A DNA stretch of 64,000 nt from JAFLBI01 sp964616465 (lineage in GTDB: Bacteria; Bacteroidota; Bacteroidia; Chitinophagales; Chitinophagaceae): contig CAZTTO010000002.1 of the NCBI GenBank assembly GCA_964616465.1, forward strand, positions 182,096 to 246,095, read 5' to 3'. The notes beneath the pieces are model-generated. The model had not been told where the DNA came from. It saw nothing but the letters and a program-made list of their open reading frames with translations, and ran no database searches. This document shows positions 45,587 through 55,383 of this stretch, piece by piece; the first letter of the stretch is position 1, and each line of letters opens with the position of its first letter. The position numbers and the translations under genes are program-made.

Positions 45587-47632
45587 ATGCCTTTCCAGCT
45601 TCAATCCCCCTATACCCCAGCAGGCGATCAGCCATCCGCTATTGAACAGCTCACCAATGGACTGAAAAACGGAGAACCATTTCAAACGCTTTTAGGTGTT
45701 ACTGGTAGTGGAAAGACTTTTACAATGGCCAATGTGATACAACAAGTACAGAGGCCAACATTGGTGTTAACACATAATAAAACATTAGTTGCTCAGCTGT
45801 ATGGCGAATTCAAACAGTTTTTTCCAGATAATGCAGTAGGCTATTTTGTAAGTTATTACGATTATTATCAGCCCGAAGCTTATATGCCTGTTTCGGATAC
45901 TTATATTGAAAAAGATCTAAGTATTAATGAAGAACTAGATAAACTTCGACTGCAAGCAACCAGTGAGTTATTAAGTGGAAGAAGAGATATTATTGTTGTT
46001 GCAAGTGTAAGCTGTATTTATGGCATGGGAAACCCTACTGAATTTGAAAATGGTATTATTCGGATTCATACCGGACAAACCATAAGTCGACAAGGCTTTT
46101 TACACCAGTTAGTGAATAGCTTATACCAAAGAAGTCAGGGCGATTTCTCGAGAGGAACTTTTAGAGTGAAAGGTGATACAGTTGATATTAATTTACCTTA
46201 TGTTGACTACGGTTACAGAGTGACGTTTTTTGGTGATGAAATTGAATCAATTGATAGTCTTGACAAGGCTACTGCAAAAAGAATTGGTACTTTGCAACAT
46301 GCAGCTATCTTTCCTGCAAATTTATACTTAGCTCCTAAGGACATGATTCAACATATCATGTTTGAAATTCAAGATGAGCTAATGTTACAGATAGAATACT
46401 TTAAGAAAAATGGAAAATTGATAGAAGCTCAAAGATTAAAAGAACGGGTAGAGTATGACTTAGAAATGATTCGAGAACTAGGTTATTGTAATGGTATTGA
46501 AAACTATTCACGCTTTTTCGATAGGCGTAAACCAGGAACAAGACCGTTCTGTTTGTTAGATTATTTTCCAAAAGATTTTCTATGCATTATTGATGAAAGT
46601 CACCAAACCATTCCTCAAGTTGCAGGCATGTACGGAGGTGACAGAAGTAGAAAAATGGTTTTGGTAGATTATGGTTTTCGGCTTCCATCGGCACTAGATA
46701 ATAGACCGCTGAACTTTTATGAGTTTGAACAAATGATTGGTCAAACCATTTTTGTTAGTGCTACTCCAGGTGAATACGAATTAGAAAAATGTGAGGGCAT
46801 AGTAGTAGAACAGGTTGTACGTCCAACTGGATTATTAGATCCACCAATTGAAATTCGTCCAAGCATCAATCAAATAGATGACCTTTTAGGAGCAATTGAT
46901 GAAAGAGTAAAACAAGGTGATCGGGTTTTAGTAACAACGCTCACTAAAAGAATGGCCGAGGAAATGGATAAATACCTTGGAAGAATTCGTATAAAATCAA
47001 AATACATTCACAGCGATGTAGACACTTTGGAAAGAGTTGAAATACTTCGTCAACTTCGATTGGGTGAAATAGATGTATTAGTTGGTGTAAACTTGTTAAG
47101 AGAAGGCCTTGACTTACCAGAAGTTTCTTTGGTAGCTATCCTTGATGCTGATAAAGAAGGATTCCTTCGCAATGAAAGAAGTTTAACACAAACTGCCGGC
47201 CGAGCTGCAAGAAATGCAAACGGATTGGTAATCTTTTATGCAGATACCATTACAATGAGCATGCAGCGAACAATTGATGAAACAAACAGAAGAAGAGAAA
47301 AACAAATTGCATATAACCAACTACATGGCATTACGCCTACCACCGTTCGCAAATCAGTAGAGCAAATCATGCAACAAACATCTGTATTGGATATTAAAGG
47401 TTATGATGCAAATAGTTCTCTTGCTGTAAAAGAAAATATTCTTACCCAGGCTGCGGAGTCAGAAGGTGAATACAATACAATTCCACAACTAGAAAAGGCA
47501 ATCCAAAAAGTTAAAAAGGCAATGGAAAAAGCCGCAAGAGATCTTGACTTTATGGAAGCAGCTCAATTAAGAGATCAAATGTTTGCATTACAAAAAAAAC
47601 TAGAAATCATGCAAGAGGCCGCATCAGAATAA
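45587..47632 (+). CDS. uvrB: Excinuclease ABC subunit B
   Basis: This 681-residue protein is full length for UvrB, the damage-verifying helicase of nucleotide excision repair. Walker A is in GVTGSGKTFT. The damage-probing beta-hairpin starts at SYYDYYQPEAY. The DEAD-type box is IIDESH, helicase motif VI lies in QTAGRAARNANG, and the UVR domain that contacts UvrA and UvrC is at the C-terminus (MEAAQLRDQMFALQ). The gene lies alone on its strand side and is followed after 10 bases by a sugar-epimerase gene, possibly cotranscribed. Confidence 0.97.
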   Translation: MPFQLQSPYTPAGDQPSAIEQLTNGLKNGEPFQTLLGVTGSGKTFTMANVIQQVQRPTLVLTHNKTLVAQLYGEFKQFFPDNAVGYFVSYYDYYQPEAYMPVSDTYIEKDLSINEELDKLRLQATSELLSGRRDIIVVASVSCIYGMGNPTEFENGIIRIHTGQTISRQGFLHQLVNSLYQRSQGDFSRGTFRVKGDTVDINLPYVDYGYRVTFFGDEIESIDSLDKATAKRIGTLQHAAIFPANLYLAPKDMIQHIMFEIQDELMLQIEYFKKNGKLIEAQRLKERVEYDLEMIRELGYCNGIENYSRFFDRRKPGTRPFCLLDYFPKDFLCIIDESHQTIPQVAGMYGGDRSRKMVLVDYGFRLPSALDNRPLNFYEFEQMIGQTIFVSATPGEYELEKCEGIVVEQVVRPTGLLDPPIEIRPSINQIDDLLGAIDERVKQGDRVLVTTLTKRMAEEMDKYLGRIRIKSKYIHSDVDTLERVEILRQLRLGEIDVLVGVNLLREGLDLPEVSLVAILDADKEGFLRNERSLTQTAGRAARNANGLVIFYADTITMSMQRTIDETNRRREKQIAYNQLHGITPTTVRKSVEQIMQQTSVLDIKGYDANSSLAVKENILTQAAESEGEYNTIPQLEKAIQKVKKAMEKAARDLDFMEAAQLRDQMFALQKKLEIMQEAASE

Positions 47633-47642
47633 TCGAAAAAAT

Positions 47643-48809
47643 ATGCAAATACAAACACAGGCAAAAGAAATTGCTTCCTTTTACTATAAAGAATTAACTG
47701 AAGAGATTTTACCGTTTTGGGTAAAGCATAGTGCAGATATAACACATGGAGGATTCTTTACTTGTTTAGATGCAAATGGAAAAGTTTATGACACAGATAA
47801 ATTCATGTGGCTACAAGGAAGACAAGTTTGGTGTTTGAGTTTTATGTATCAGCACCTCCAAGCAAATCCAGCATGGAAAGAATTGGCACTTCATGGTGCA
47901 GCATTCATGGAGCGTTACGGAAGAGATGCTGAAGGTAGCTGGTATTTTTCTTTGAATCAAGCTGGACAACCACTCGTTCAACCTTATAATATATTTAGTG
48001 ATTGTTTTGCATCAATGGGATTCGGAGCACTCTATAGTATCACCCAAAAAGAAGAACATGCACAAATTGCAATAAATACTTTTCTAAATATTCTAAAAAG
48101 AAGAAACAACTGGAAGGGAAAATACAACAAAAATTTTCCTGATACCAGACCACTGAAAAACTTCAGCCTTCCTATGATTTTATGCAACTTATCATTGGAA
48201 TTGGAACATATTATTGGCAAAGAAATGCTGGAACAATTTATTCCAGAAGTCATTCATGAGGTCATGGAAGTGTTTTACCAGCCTCAGTTAGGATTGGTAC
48301 TTGAAAATGTAACTATAGATGGTAAACTTTCTGATTCTTATGAAGGTCGTCTTTTAAATCCTGGTCATACCATTGAAGCTATGTGGTTTATTATGGATTT
48401 AGGTGTACGCTTAGAACAACCAGAACTTATTAAAAAAGCAACAACTATTATGTTGCGCACCTTAGAGCATGCATGGGATAAAGAATATGGAGGATTGTTT
48501 TACTTTATGGATGTACTTAACAAACCCTTACAACAATTAGAGTGGGACCAAAAACTATGGTGGGTGCATGTTGAAACATTGGTAGCTTTAGCAAAAGCTT
48601 GGAAACTAACTGGATCTCAAGATGCTGCAGTTTGGTTCAATAGGGTGCACGATTATACATGGAGTCATTTTAGAGATCTAAACGGAGGTGAATGGTTTGG
48701 CTACTTAAATCGTAGAGGAGAGGTCCTACTACCTTTAAAAGGTGGAAAATGGAAAGGCTGTTTTCATATTCCTAGATCTTTATATCAAATTTGGAAAACC
48801 CTACACTAG
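47643..48809 (+). CDS. N-acylglucosamine 2-epimerase (AGE) family protein
   Basis: This 388-residue (alpha/alpha)6-barrel protein of the AGE family interconverts N-acyl sugars or related ketose/aldose pairs at C2. Typical segments are HGGFFTCLDANG and WLQGRQVWCLSFMY near the start, LLNPGHTIEAMWFIMDLG in the middle with the conserved His, and the late KLWWVHVETLVAL and GEWFGYLNRRG. It is followed by SGNH hydrolase and DUF4434 genes, suggesting a set for glycan or amino-sugar breakdown. No signal peptide is seen, so it is cytoplasmic. Confidence 0.9.
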   Translation: MQIQTQAKEIASFYYKELTEEILPFWVKHSADITHGGFFTCLDANGKVYDTDKFMWLQGRQVWCLSFMYQHLQANPAWKELALHGAAFMERYGRDAEGSWYFSLNQAGQPLVQPYNIFSDCFASMGFGALYSITQKEEHAQIAINTFLNILKRRNNWKGKYNKNFPDTRPLKNFSLPMILCNLSLELEHIIGKEMLEQFIPEVIHEVMEVFYQPQLGLVLENVTIDGKLSDSYEGRLLNPGHTIEAMWFIMDLGVRLEQPELIKKATTIMLRTLEHAWDKEYGGLFYFMDVLNKPLQQLEWDQKLWWVHVETLVALAKAWKLTGSQDAAVWFNRVHDYTWSHFRDLNGGEWFGYLNRRGEVLLPLKGGKWKGCFHIPRSLYQIWKTLH

Positions 48810-48835
48810 TGCTTGAACTCTTTTAAACCAACTTT

Positions 48836-49498
48836 ATGAAAAAATTTGTAACCATCTTACTAATATCTATTTCATTGCAAGCAGCAGCTCAATATGATTC
48901 ATCTTTTAGATTTTATTACTATGATCAAAAGCTGAGCATGTTTGAACAAATGCCAGCCAAAGACAATTGCATTATTTGGTTAGGAGATAGTATCACTGAT
49001 GGATGTGAATGGAGTGAATTATTTCCTAACTACAACAACTTAAACAGAGGCGTTAGTTCAGATAATACATTCGGAGTATTAAATCGATTACCCGAAATTA
49101 TTCGGCGAAAGCCAGCAAAGGTTTTCATATTAATTGGTATTAATGATATTGCCAGAAATATACCGGTTGATGTAATTTTACGGAATTATACGAAGATGGT
49201 TGAACGCATTCAACAAGAAAGTCCGAGAACAAAAATTTATGTACAAAGTCTGTTACCTACTAACAATCAATTTACACAATTTAAAAACCACCAAAATAAG
49301 GAAGCGGTTATACAGACTGTCAACAAAGGCATAGCACAATTAGCAATTGATAAAAAAATCAATTTTATAGACCTTTATGCTGCGTTTCAAGATAAAGAAG
49401 GAAGACTGGATGTTCGTTTTACAAATGATGGACTTCACTTAACAGGAGCAGGTTATCTTCGCTGGAAAGAAGTACTTACTCAAGGGAAATATTTATAA
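48836..49498 (+). CDS. Exported SGNH/GDSL hydrolase
   Basis: This 220-residue protein has a signal peptide ending about QAAAQ. Block I is IIWLGDSITDG with nucleophile Ser52, followed by the block II Gly region, block III LIGINDIA and the Asp-x2-His of block V in NDGLHLTGAGY. The family removes acyl groups from sugars, lipids or glycans in the periplasm. Its place between AGE epimerase and DUF4434 genes suggests sugar O-deacylation. It begins 26 bases after the epimerase gene. Confidence 0.88.
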   Translation: MKKFVTILLISISLQAAAQYDSSFRFYYYDQKLSMFEQMPAKDNCIIWLGDSITDGCEWSELFPNYNNLNRGVSSDNTFGVLNRLPEIIRRKPAKVFILIGINDIARNIPVDVILRNYTKMVERIQQESPRTKIYVQSLLPTNNQFTQFKNHQNKEAVIQTVNKGIAQLAIDKKINFIDLYAAFQDKEGRLDVRFTNDGLHLTGAGYLRWKEVLTQGKYL

Positions 49499-49516
49499 AA
49501 CAGATAGAAATTCTAT

Positions 49517-50464
49517 ATGCTGATAACAGGAACATTCATTGATGAAATTAGCCATGATATCCCTCATCAAAATTGGGGAAAAAAGGAGTGGGAAGCTGAT
49601 TTTAGATATATGAAGATGATGGGTATAGATACAGTAATTGTTATTCGTTGTGGATACAGAAAATGGATAACTTATCCATCTCCATACTTAATTGCGCAAG
49701 GATGCTTTTCTCCTTCAGAAGATTTGATTCAAATGTACCTAGAGCTTGCCGAATCTTTTGGGATGAACCTTTATATTGGCACATACGATAGTGGACACTA
49801 TTGGGATACTGGCGACCTAACACGTGAAATGGAGATGAACGCAAAAGTGATTGATGAGTTGTGGGAACGATACGGACATATGAAAGCATTCAAAGGCTGG
49901 TACATTAGTATGGAAATCAGCAGAAGAACCAAAGGAGCCATTAACGCATTTCATACACTAGGTTCGCAATGTAAAAAAGTGAGTGGTGGATTACCAACCA
50001 TGATTTCGCCATGGATTGATGGGAAAAAAGCTGTATTAGCAGCTTCTGCGCAATTACAAAAAGAAGATGCTATTTCATTGAAAGACCATGAATTAGAGTG
50101 GGATGAAATATTTAGAGGTATACAAGGCGCTGTTGATATTGTTGCATTTCAAGACGGTCACGTAGACATTGAAGATCTTGAAGGTTATTTGCGTATCAAC
50201 AAAACACTAGCAGATAAATATGGTATGCAAAGTTGGACCAACAGCGAATCGTTCGACAGAGATATGCCTATTAAATTCCTACCTATTAAGTTCGAAAAAA
50301 TGCGGTTAAAATTAGAAGCGGCAGAAACTGCAGGATGCACAAAAGCAATCACTTTTGAATTCTCACATTTTATGAGTCCACAGTCTGCTTACATACAGGC
50401 GCATCACCTGTACAACAGATATCAAGAGTATAAATCTGCTTGGTTAAAAAAAGGATATAGGTAA
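49517..50464 (+). CDS. DUF4434 protein (TIM-barrel glycosidase-like)
   Basis: This 315-residue protein opens with ITGTFIDEISHDIPHQNWG, the recognisable DUF4434 start. Alternating strands and helices (TVIVIRCGY, MNLYIGTYDSGHYW, FKGWYISMEI, VDIVAFQDGH) indicate a TIM-barrel like that of glycoside hydrolases. The Glu in YISMEIS and the Asp in AFQDGHVD occupy strand ends where catalytic acids are usual, but no activity is proven. It follows the SGNH hydrolase after 18 bases and ends the three-gene sugar set. No signal peptide is visible. Confidence 0.8.
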   Translation: MLITGTFIDEISHDIPHQNWGKKEWEADFRYMKMMGIDTVIVIRCGYRKWITYPSPYLIAQGCFSPSEDLIQMYLELAESFGMNLYIGTYDSGHYWDTGDLTREMEMNAKVIDELWERYGHMKAFKGWYISMEISRRTKGAINAFHTLGSQCKKVSGGLPTMISPWIDGKKAVLAASAQLQKEDAISLKDHELEWDEIFRGIQGAVDIVAFQDGHVDIEDLEGYLRINKTLADKYGMQSWTNSESFDRDMPIKFLPIKFEKMRLKLEAAETAGCTKAITFEFSHFMSPQSAYIQAHHLYNRYQEYKSAWLKKGYR

Positions 50465-50612
50465 AAATTTTGCTGAATATCAAAATGGTTCAAAAAAAGT
50501 TAAAAGCTTCAACAAACTTGTAGTTTTTACTGCTGCATATTAATTTGCAATTATTCAGACATTATAATAAATGAGCTGATTTTGTGTTGTTGCATCTAAA
50601 AATGAACGAACT

Positions 50613-50756
50613 ATGAAAAAGATGTTATGGTTGCTGATTTGCAGTTTTGCGTTTGCAAGTTTCCAAGCTTGTACTAAAAAAGATTTTCCAGTTCCTCAAG
50701 ATACAGCTCCAGCGCCTCCAAGTTCTCCTTCTGTTCCTGCACCTCCAACTATGTAA
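50613..50756 (+). CDS. Tiny proline-rich lipoprotein
   Basis: A 47-residue frame starts MKKMLWLLICSFAFASFQAC, a complete lipoprotein signal with lipobox FQAC (Cys20). The mature part has only 27 residues: TKKDF, then a Pro/Ala/Ser-rich tail ending PAPPTM. Such tiny lipoproteins are often missed in annotation. It lies between the DUF4434 gene and the converging TolC-like gene; the stops are 12 bases apart. Function is unknown. Confidence 0.62.
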   Translation: MKKMLWLLICSFAFASFQACTKKDFPVPQDTAPAPPSSPSVPAPPTM

Positions 50757-50768
50757 TGAAGAATAAAC

Positions 50769-52169
50769 TTATCGCAATATACCCGCTGCCCATTCAGTTG
50801 CGTAGCGGGATTTATAGTATTTAATACGCAACTCTACCAGTTTCTCCATACTTTCCATCACCTTGTTTTCTCGCGTGTTTACAAGGAATAATGAACTTTC
50901 ACCATTTTCAAAACGAAGGGTTTCATTACGCAACAAGATCTGGTAATTATTAAGTGCCTGCTGAGTTATACGCAACTGTTTCTCTAATAATGTCATTTCA
51001 TTATAATAAAACCGAACCTTATTCTCTATCTGCCATCTTTTGTTAGAAACTTCCAAATTAGTCTCCTGAATCTTTAGCTTTGCCTTCCGGTAATCTCCTC
51101 TTCCTTCTCTCAAAAACAAGGGTATTTTAAAATCAATCCCCCATTTATAATTATTGGTAAAGAGCGCCGCTGCATCAAAATTCCTGAACACATTGTATCC
51201 TTGATTCAACAAATTGTACTTCACATTAAAGTAAGGAAGTAAGCTTTGAAATTTCAATTTACGTTCTACCTCTAATGCATCAAGTTTAAAATCATACATC
51301 CGTAAAAAAGGATTCTCTTGATTAGCCCTGCTAACATAATTGTCCAACTGATCGGCCAATTGGTACATAACAAACTGAGTTGTATCAGGCACATAATTCG
51401 TTGGAATGATATATGCACTATCACGTTCCTCCCACAAGAAATTCGAAAGCTCCAAACGTGTATTGTTAAATCGCATGAGCGCATTTGCTTGTAACATTTC
51501 AAAATTCTGTACTTGCGTTAATGCTTCAACAGTATCCATAACAGATCTGTCGCCATTAAAAAATGCAATTCGAACAAATCGCAAACGATCCCGCGATATT
51601 TCTAGAAAACGCGAATAAATACTATACAACTGATAGGCCCCTGCCCACTCCCAATAAGTAATGTAACTATCAAACAACAAATCGTTGATAATACCTAAGC
51701 GCTCTTGATCACTCTGGCTTCTAAATAACCTGGCTTGTTCAACAGCAGCTCTCCGCTTATCCATAACCAAACCTCGAGCAAGTGGCATTTCAAAACCTAA
51801 ATAGCTACTTTGACTTCTGGTTACTTCTGGATTTAAAAATTGACCTCCATTGTTTTCTAGTCCTGCTTTAAAATCGGCACCAATCCAAGTAGGTAGCTTC
51901 ACTTCTGGATTGGTATAGAAAAAATAATTTTTGCCATCGAATGTTTTTCTTTCTGCGTTTAGTTGTGCAGTTGGATCAAAAAGTCCTTTAGCAGCCAATA
52001 ATTCAGCATCCGCTTTTTGAACAACAATCTTTGCTTGTTTTGCAACGGGATGAAACTGGCGTACCTGCTCAATAAATTGTTGTGGTGAGAACACAACGGG
52101 ATTGTTTGACTGAGCAATCGACTTAGTCAAACAGCTTATCAACAAAAGACTACAAAGTATTCTTATCAT
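50769..52169 (-). CDS. TolC-family outer membrane protein of an ABC export operon
   Basis: This 466-residue protein has a signal peptide ending about TKSIAQ. It shows TolC-like coiled-coil repeats, including QARLFRSQSDQERLGIINDL and LRNETLRFENGESSLFLVNTREN. The gene overlaps the HlyD-type adaptor by 4 bases and forms the outer membrane exit of a three-gene type I-like export unit with it and the ABC protein. Confidence 0.87.
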   Translation of the reverse strand: MIRILCSLLLISCLTKSIAQSNNPVVFSPQQFIEQVRQFHPVAKQAKIVVQKADAELLAAKGLFDPTAQLNAERKTFDGKNYFFYTNPEVKLPTWIGADFKAGLENNGGQFLNPEVTRSQSSYLGFEMPLARGLVMDKRRAAVEQARLFRSQSDQERLGIINDLLFDSYITYWEWAGAYQLYSIYSRFLEISRDRLRFVRIAFFNGDRSVMDTVEALTQVQNFEMLQANALMRFNNTRLELSNFLWEERDSAYIIPTNYVPDTTQFVMYQLADQLDNYVSRANQENPFLRMYDFKLDALEVERKLKFQSLLPYFNVKYNLLNQGYNVFRNFDAAALFTNNYKWGIDFKIPLFLREGRGDYRKAKLKIQETNLEVSNKRWQIENKVRFYYNEMTLLEKQLRITQQALNNYQILLRNETLRFENGESSLFLVNTRENKVMESMEKLVELRIKYYKSRYATEWAAGILR

Positions 52170-53563
52170 ATTGAGCTTTTCTTGTCTTTACCACCCATAT
52201 CCTTTTTATCATCTCCTTTGCTTGGAGCACCAAATTCTTCTGGCTTGTAGTATTCTCGAGGGAAGCCGTTGATGTTTCGCCACAATTCATACCAGATAGG
52301 TACATCTTTCAACAAGGCAATGCCGTTTGCTCCACCACCAATTCGCAACAATGGTGGCCAGCGTTTATCACTAAAATCTTCAATTACCAACACCCTAAAT
52401 TTACCATTTGCAGATGCCGAGTTTTCTACCGCAACAACTATACCGCCAAATGTACCATACGAAAAATTCGGCCATCCGCTGAAGATAATGGCAGGAAACC
52501 CATCGAATATGAATCGTACTTTTTGTCCCTTCGCTACCAACGGTAAATCGAATGGTTCTACAAACATCTCAACTGCATATTGAATATTGTTGGGTACAAT
52601 CTCAACAATCATATCCCCTTCTTTCACCACTTCTCCAATACCCGCTTTACGAGCTTTGGTAATTTGACCATTCTGGGGAGCTGTTATATAAAACTGTTGG
52701 TTTCGAATGTCGTAGTTAGAGTATAAGTTTTCCATTTTAGCCACATCAGCTTCCCCTGTTGCAGCATCTGACAAAGCAGAAAATCTTTCTCCTGTTGTTT
52801 TATTGATCTTATCAATATACTCTTGAATGGTACCCGCTCGTTCTGCTTGAATTCTACTTAACTCCTGGCGCGACTGCATATATTTATTTTCAGCACTTAC
52901 AATTTTTGCAGTAGCATTTTGAAAGCTGATGGTCCTCCTTTCGTAATCAACCAAAGAAATAACTCCGCTGTCTAACATCAATTTTGCTGCATCAATTTGT
53001 CTTTGTGCCACCTGTAGCTCATTGCGTACAGCAATAATATCCATACTATCGGCTTGGACTTTTAAGCGCTGCTGGCTTAGCTTAATATCGAGCTCACTTA
53101 GCTTGAAATCTCGCTGTGATTTCAATGCCTCTATTTGCAAACCAGCTGTTTCTGCTTTATTGGTATACGCATCAATAGCTGTTTTCTTTGCTTCAATTTG
53201 TTGGCGAGTTCTTGCCAAAAGTTGGGGATCAAAATATTCTACCTTCACTTCACCTAATTGAAGAATGGTATCACCTTGCTTCACATAATCTCCCTCCTTT
53301 ACATACCATTTCAGTACTTTTCCTGGTACTATATTATTCAACTCTTGTGGTCGCTGTTCTTGTCGAAGTGTTGTTACCAAGCCCTTTGCACGAATATTCT
53401 GTGTCCAAGGCAGCATTAGTATAATAAAGGAAACAAGTAGAATACCCCACAGCCAATATTTGACGGTACTTACTCTGTTAATTCGATAAACAGATGTAAA
53501 TGATTTGAGGGGTTTCTTCTGCTTCGACTCAAATTCAATATCACAAAAAATATATTTATCCAT
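52166..53563 (-). CDS. HlyD-family membrane-fusion adaptor
   Basis: This 465-residue adaptor has one inner membrane helix (about 36-56, YWLWGILLVSFIILMLPW). A beta-sandwich start follows (GKVLKWYVKEGDYVKQGDTI), then a long coiled coil (about 120-260, QTQ-type heptads in QIEAKKTAIDAYTNKAETAG) and a C-terminal barrel (APQNGQITKARKAGIGEVVKEG). A charged C-terminal tail ends in lysines and aspartates. It links the ABC protein in the inner membrane with the TolC-like channel. It overlaps the TolC-like gene by 4 bases and follows the ABC gene after 13. Confidence 0.9.
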   Translation of the reverse strand: MDKYIFCDIEFESKQKKPLKSFTSVYRINRVSTVKYWLWGILLVSFIILMLPWTQNIRAKGLVTTLRQEQRPQELNNIVPGKVLKWYVKEGDYVKQGDTILQLGEVKVEYFDPQLLARTRQQIEAKKTAIDAYTNKAETAGLQIEALKSQRDFKLSELDIKLSQQRLKVQADSMDIIAVRNELQVAQRQIDAAKLMLDSGVISLVDYERRTISFQNATAKIVSAENKYMQSRQELSRIQAERAGTIQEYIDKINKTTGERFSALSDAATGEADVAKMENLYSNYDIRNQQFYITAPQNGQITKARKAGIGEVVKEGDMIVEIVPNNIQYAVEMFVEPFDLPLVAKGQKVRFIFDGFPAIIFSGWPNFSYGTFGGIVVAVENSASANGKFRVLVIEDFSDKRWPPLLRIGGGANGIALLKDVPIWYELWRNINGFPREYYKPEEFGAPSKGDDKKDMGGKDKKSSI

Positions 53564-53576
53564 AATGTTTTATTCT

Positions 53577-55271
53577 TTAAGCCGATTGAAATTGAGACCA
53601 GGGACCTTGAGCAATAATACTTCCTTCATCCATTTTTATTACCCAATCACAGATAGATGCTACTTCTGGATCAGAGGTAGTAATAACAATGGTAGAGTTA
53701 ACTTCTGATTGAAGAAACTCTAATAAGCTCTCTTTATACTTTCTTTCTAAATGAATAAAAGGCTCCTCTAACAATAAGAGTCTTCTACTTCCTAAAAGAG
53801 CTCTGAGCAAAAGAATATCTTGCTTTACTTTTCCAGGCAATCGCTTACCTGTTGGATCAATAATTGTATCAAAGCCTTTTGGCAATGATTGTACAAAGGG
53901 AACCAAACCACATTTATCTGCCAATTCTGTTATTTCACTTAATGGAATGCTTTTATTGCCCAAAGTGATATTATCAAACAAGCTACCGTGAAAAATATCT
54001 TGCAAACTCAATAAGATGCCTGTTTTTGAACGTAAGGAATGCAGATTAAAGTTTCCAATTGGAATATCATCTAACAAAACCATTCCATCAAAATCTGTAT
54101 AAGCACCAGTCAATAGTCGAAGTATAGTTGATTTACCCGCACCCGATTCACCCATAATACACACTCGCTGACCTGGATTAATTTTGAAGTTAATATTTCT
54201 TAGAGCCGAACTACCATCTGCATATTTAAATGAAACATTATTGAATTGAATTCCTACACCCCTAGGAAGGTCCTCTAACAAGGCAGATCCTTCCTCTTCA
54301 ATTTCACTATCTGTAATTTTTGAAACCTTATATATTGAAGTCAATACATCATATACTTTATCAAGGTTCATGATGAGTTTTTCCACAGATGCAATGATGG
54401 TTAGTATTACTAATTCCACAGCAATAAACTGACCAATATTAATTTGCTGATCAACTAATAAAAAAGCACCTACAATAAGCATAGCTGCAGTAATAAGCAC
54501 TTTAAAAGCAATTAAACTCCAATATTGAGTTAATAAGATTTTAAAGTGGGCAGTTCTTGAGGTTAAATAACCACTTACATTTTCATCAGCACGATCTATA
54601 TGAAGGGTAGTACCTCTTGAATATTTGAAAGACTTAATTACACGGGCAATTTCTTCAAGCCATGCTGCAGTATTATATTTATAATCACTCGCTTTAATAC
54701 TAGTCTCTAATCCTTTTGGAGAAGTATAACGAATAATTAGATAAACAATAAATATGAGCAATGCACCAAAACCAATAAACACAGGGTGATAAAAAGACAA
54801 CAGAATTAAACCAAATGCAATTTGAATAATTGCAGTAGGAACATCTAACAATAATTTCTCTACACCTTTTTGTAAATTAACTGTATCAAAAAAGCGGTTT
54901 ACCAATTCTGGTAAATAATAATTATCAAGTTTCTCAACATTAAGCTTTGGAAGACGATCTGTAAATTCAAATGACAAGCGAACAAATATTTTCTGCTGAA
55001 TCTTCTCAATGATTTGCATTTGCCTCACTTGAAGCAAACCGTAAATAAAAGTTGAAATAACAATGACTGTTACCAAAACTATTATTGAAGTAGAAATTGT
55101 TCCAGCTAATACAAATCCAATAATAGTTTGGATACCAAGAGGAAGGGCTAACTGTACCAACCCTGCTAAAATGGCAAATATGTAAATGGCCGATACATCT
55201 TTTCTGTCGAGTCGAAGGAACTCAAAGAATTTCCTGACTGCTTGACTTGGGGTTAGGGCGCTTTTTGCCAT
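53577..55271 (-). CDS. ABC exporter (membrane plus ATPase domains) with degenerate ATPase motifs
   Basis: In this 564-residue half-transporter, six membrane helices (about 25-310) precede a nucleotide-binding domain (about 340-560). Walker A is intact (GESGAGKST, 374-382), as is the Q-loop (LSLQD). The signature LSGGQ is LPGKVKQ (478-484), the Walker B aspartate is Glu502 (LLLLEEP), the D-loop is IHLE, and the H-switch region reads VITTSDPE with no histidine. ATP hydrolysis at a normal site therefore looks impaired. The first gene of an export unit with HlyD and TolC partners, it may work with another ABC half or use binding alone. No peptidase domain is present. Confidence 0.85.
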   Translation of the reverse strand: MAKSALTPSQAVRKFFEFLRLDRKDVSAIYIFAILAGLVQLALPLGIQTIIGFVLAGTISTSIIVLVTVIVISTFIYGLLQVRQMQIIEKIQQKIFVRLSFEFTDRLPKLNVEKLDNYYLPELVNRFFDTVNLQKGVEKLLLDVPTAIIQIAFGLILLSFYHPVFIGFGALLIFIVYLIIRYTSPKGLETSIKASDYKYNTAAWLEEIARVIKSFKYSRGTTLHIDRADENVSGYLTSRTAHFKILLTQYWSLIAFKVLITAAMLIVGAFLLVDQQINIGQFIAVELVILTIIASVEKLIMNLDKVYDVLTSIYKVSKITDSEIEEEGSALLEDLPRGVGIQFNNVSFKYADGSSALRNINFKINPGQRVCIMGESGAGKSTILRLLTGAYTDFDGMVLLDDIPIGNFNLHSLRSKTGILLSLQDIFHGSLFDNITLGNKSIPLSEITELADKCGLVPFVQSLPKGFDTIIDPTGKRLPGKVKQDILLLRALLGSRRLLLLEEPFIHLERKYKESLLEFLQSEVNSTIVITTSDPEVASICDWVIKMDEGSIIAQGPWSQFQSA

Positions 55272-55383
55272 GTTTTATAGTATCTTTTTTTTGATGTTTG
55301 CAAAAATGTAGACAATTTTCACAACCTTCATTCCATAATTGGAAAATTCTGTTTAGAAAGACTTAAAATTTAGTAATAATATC

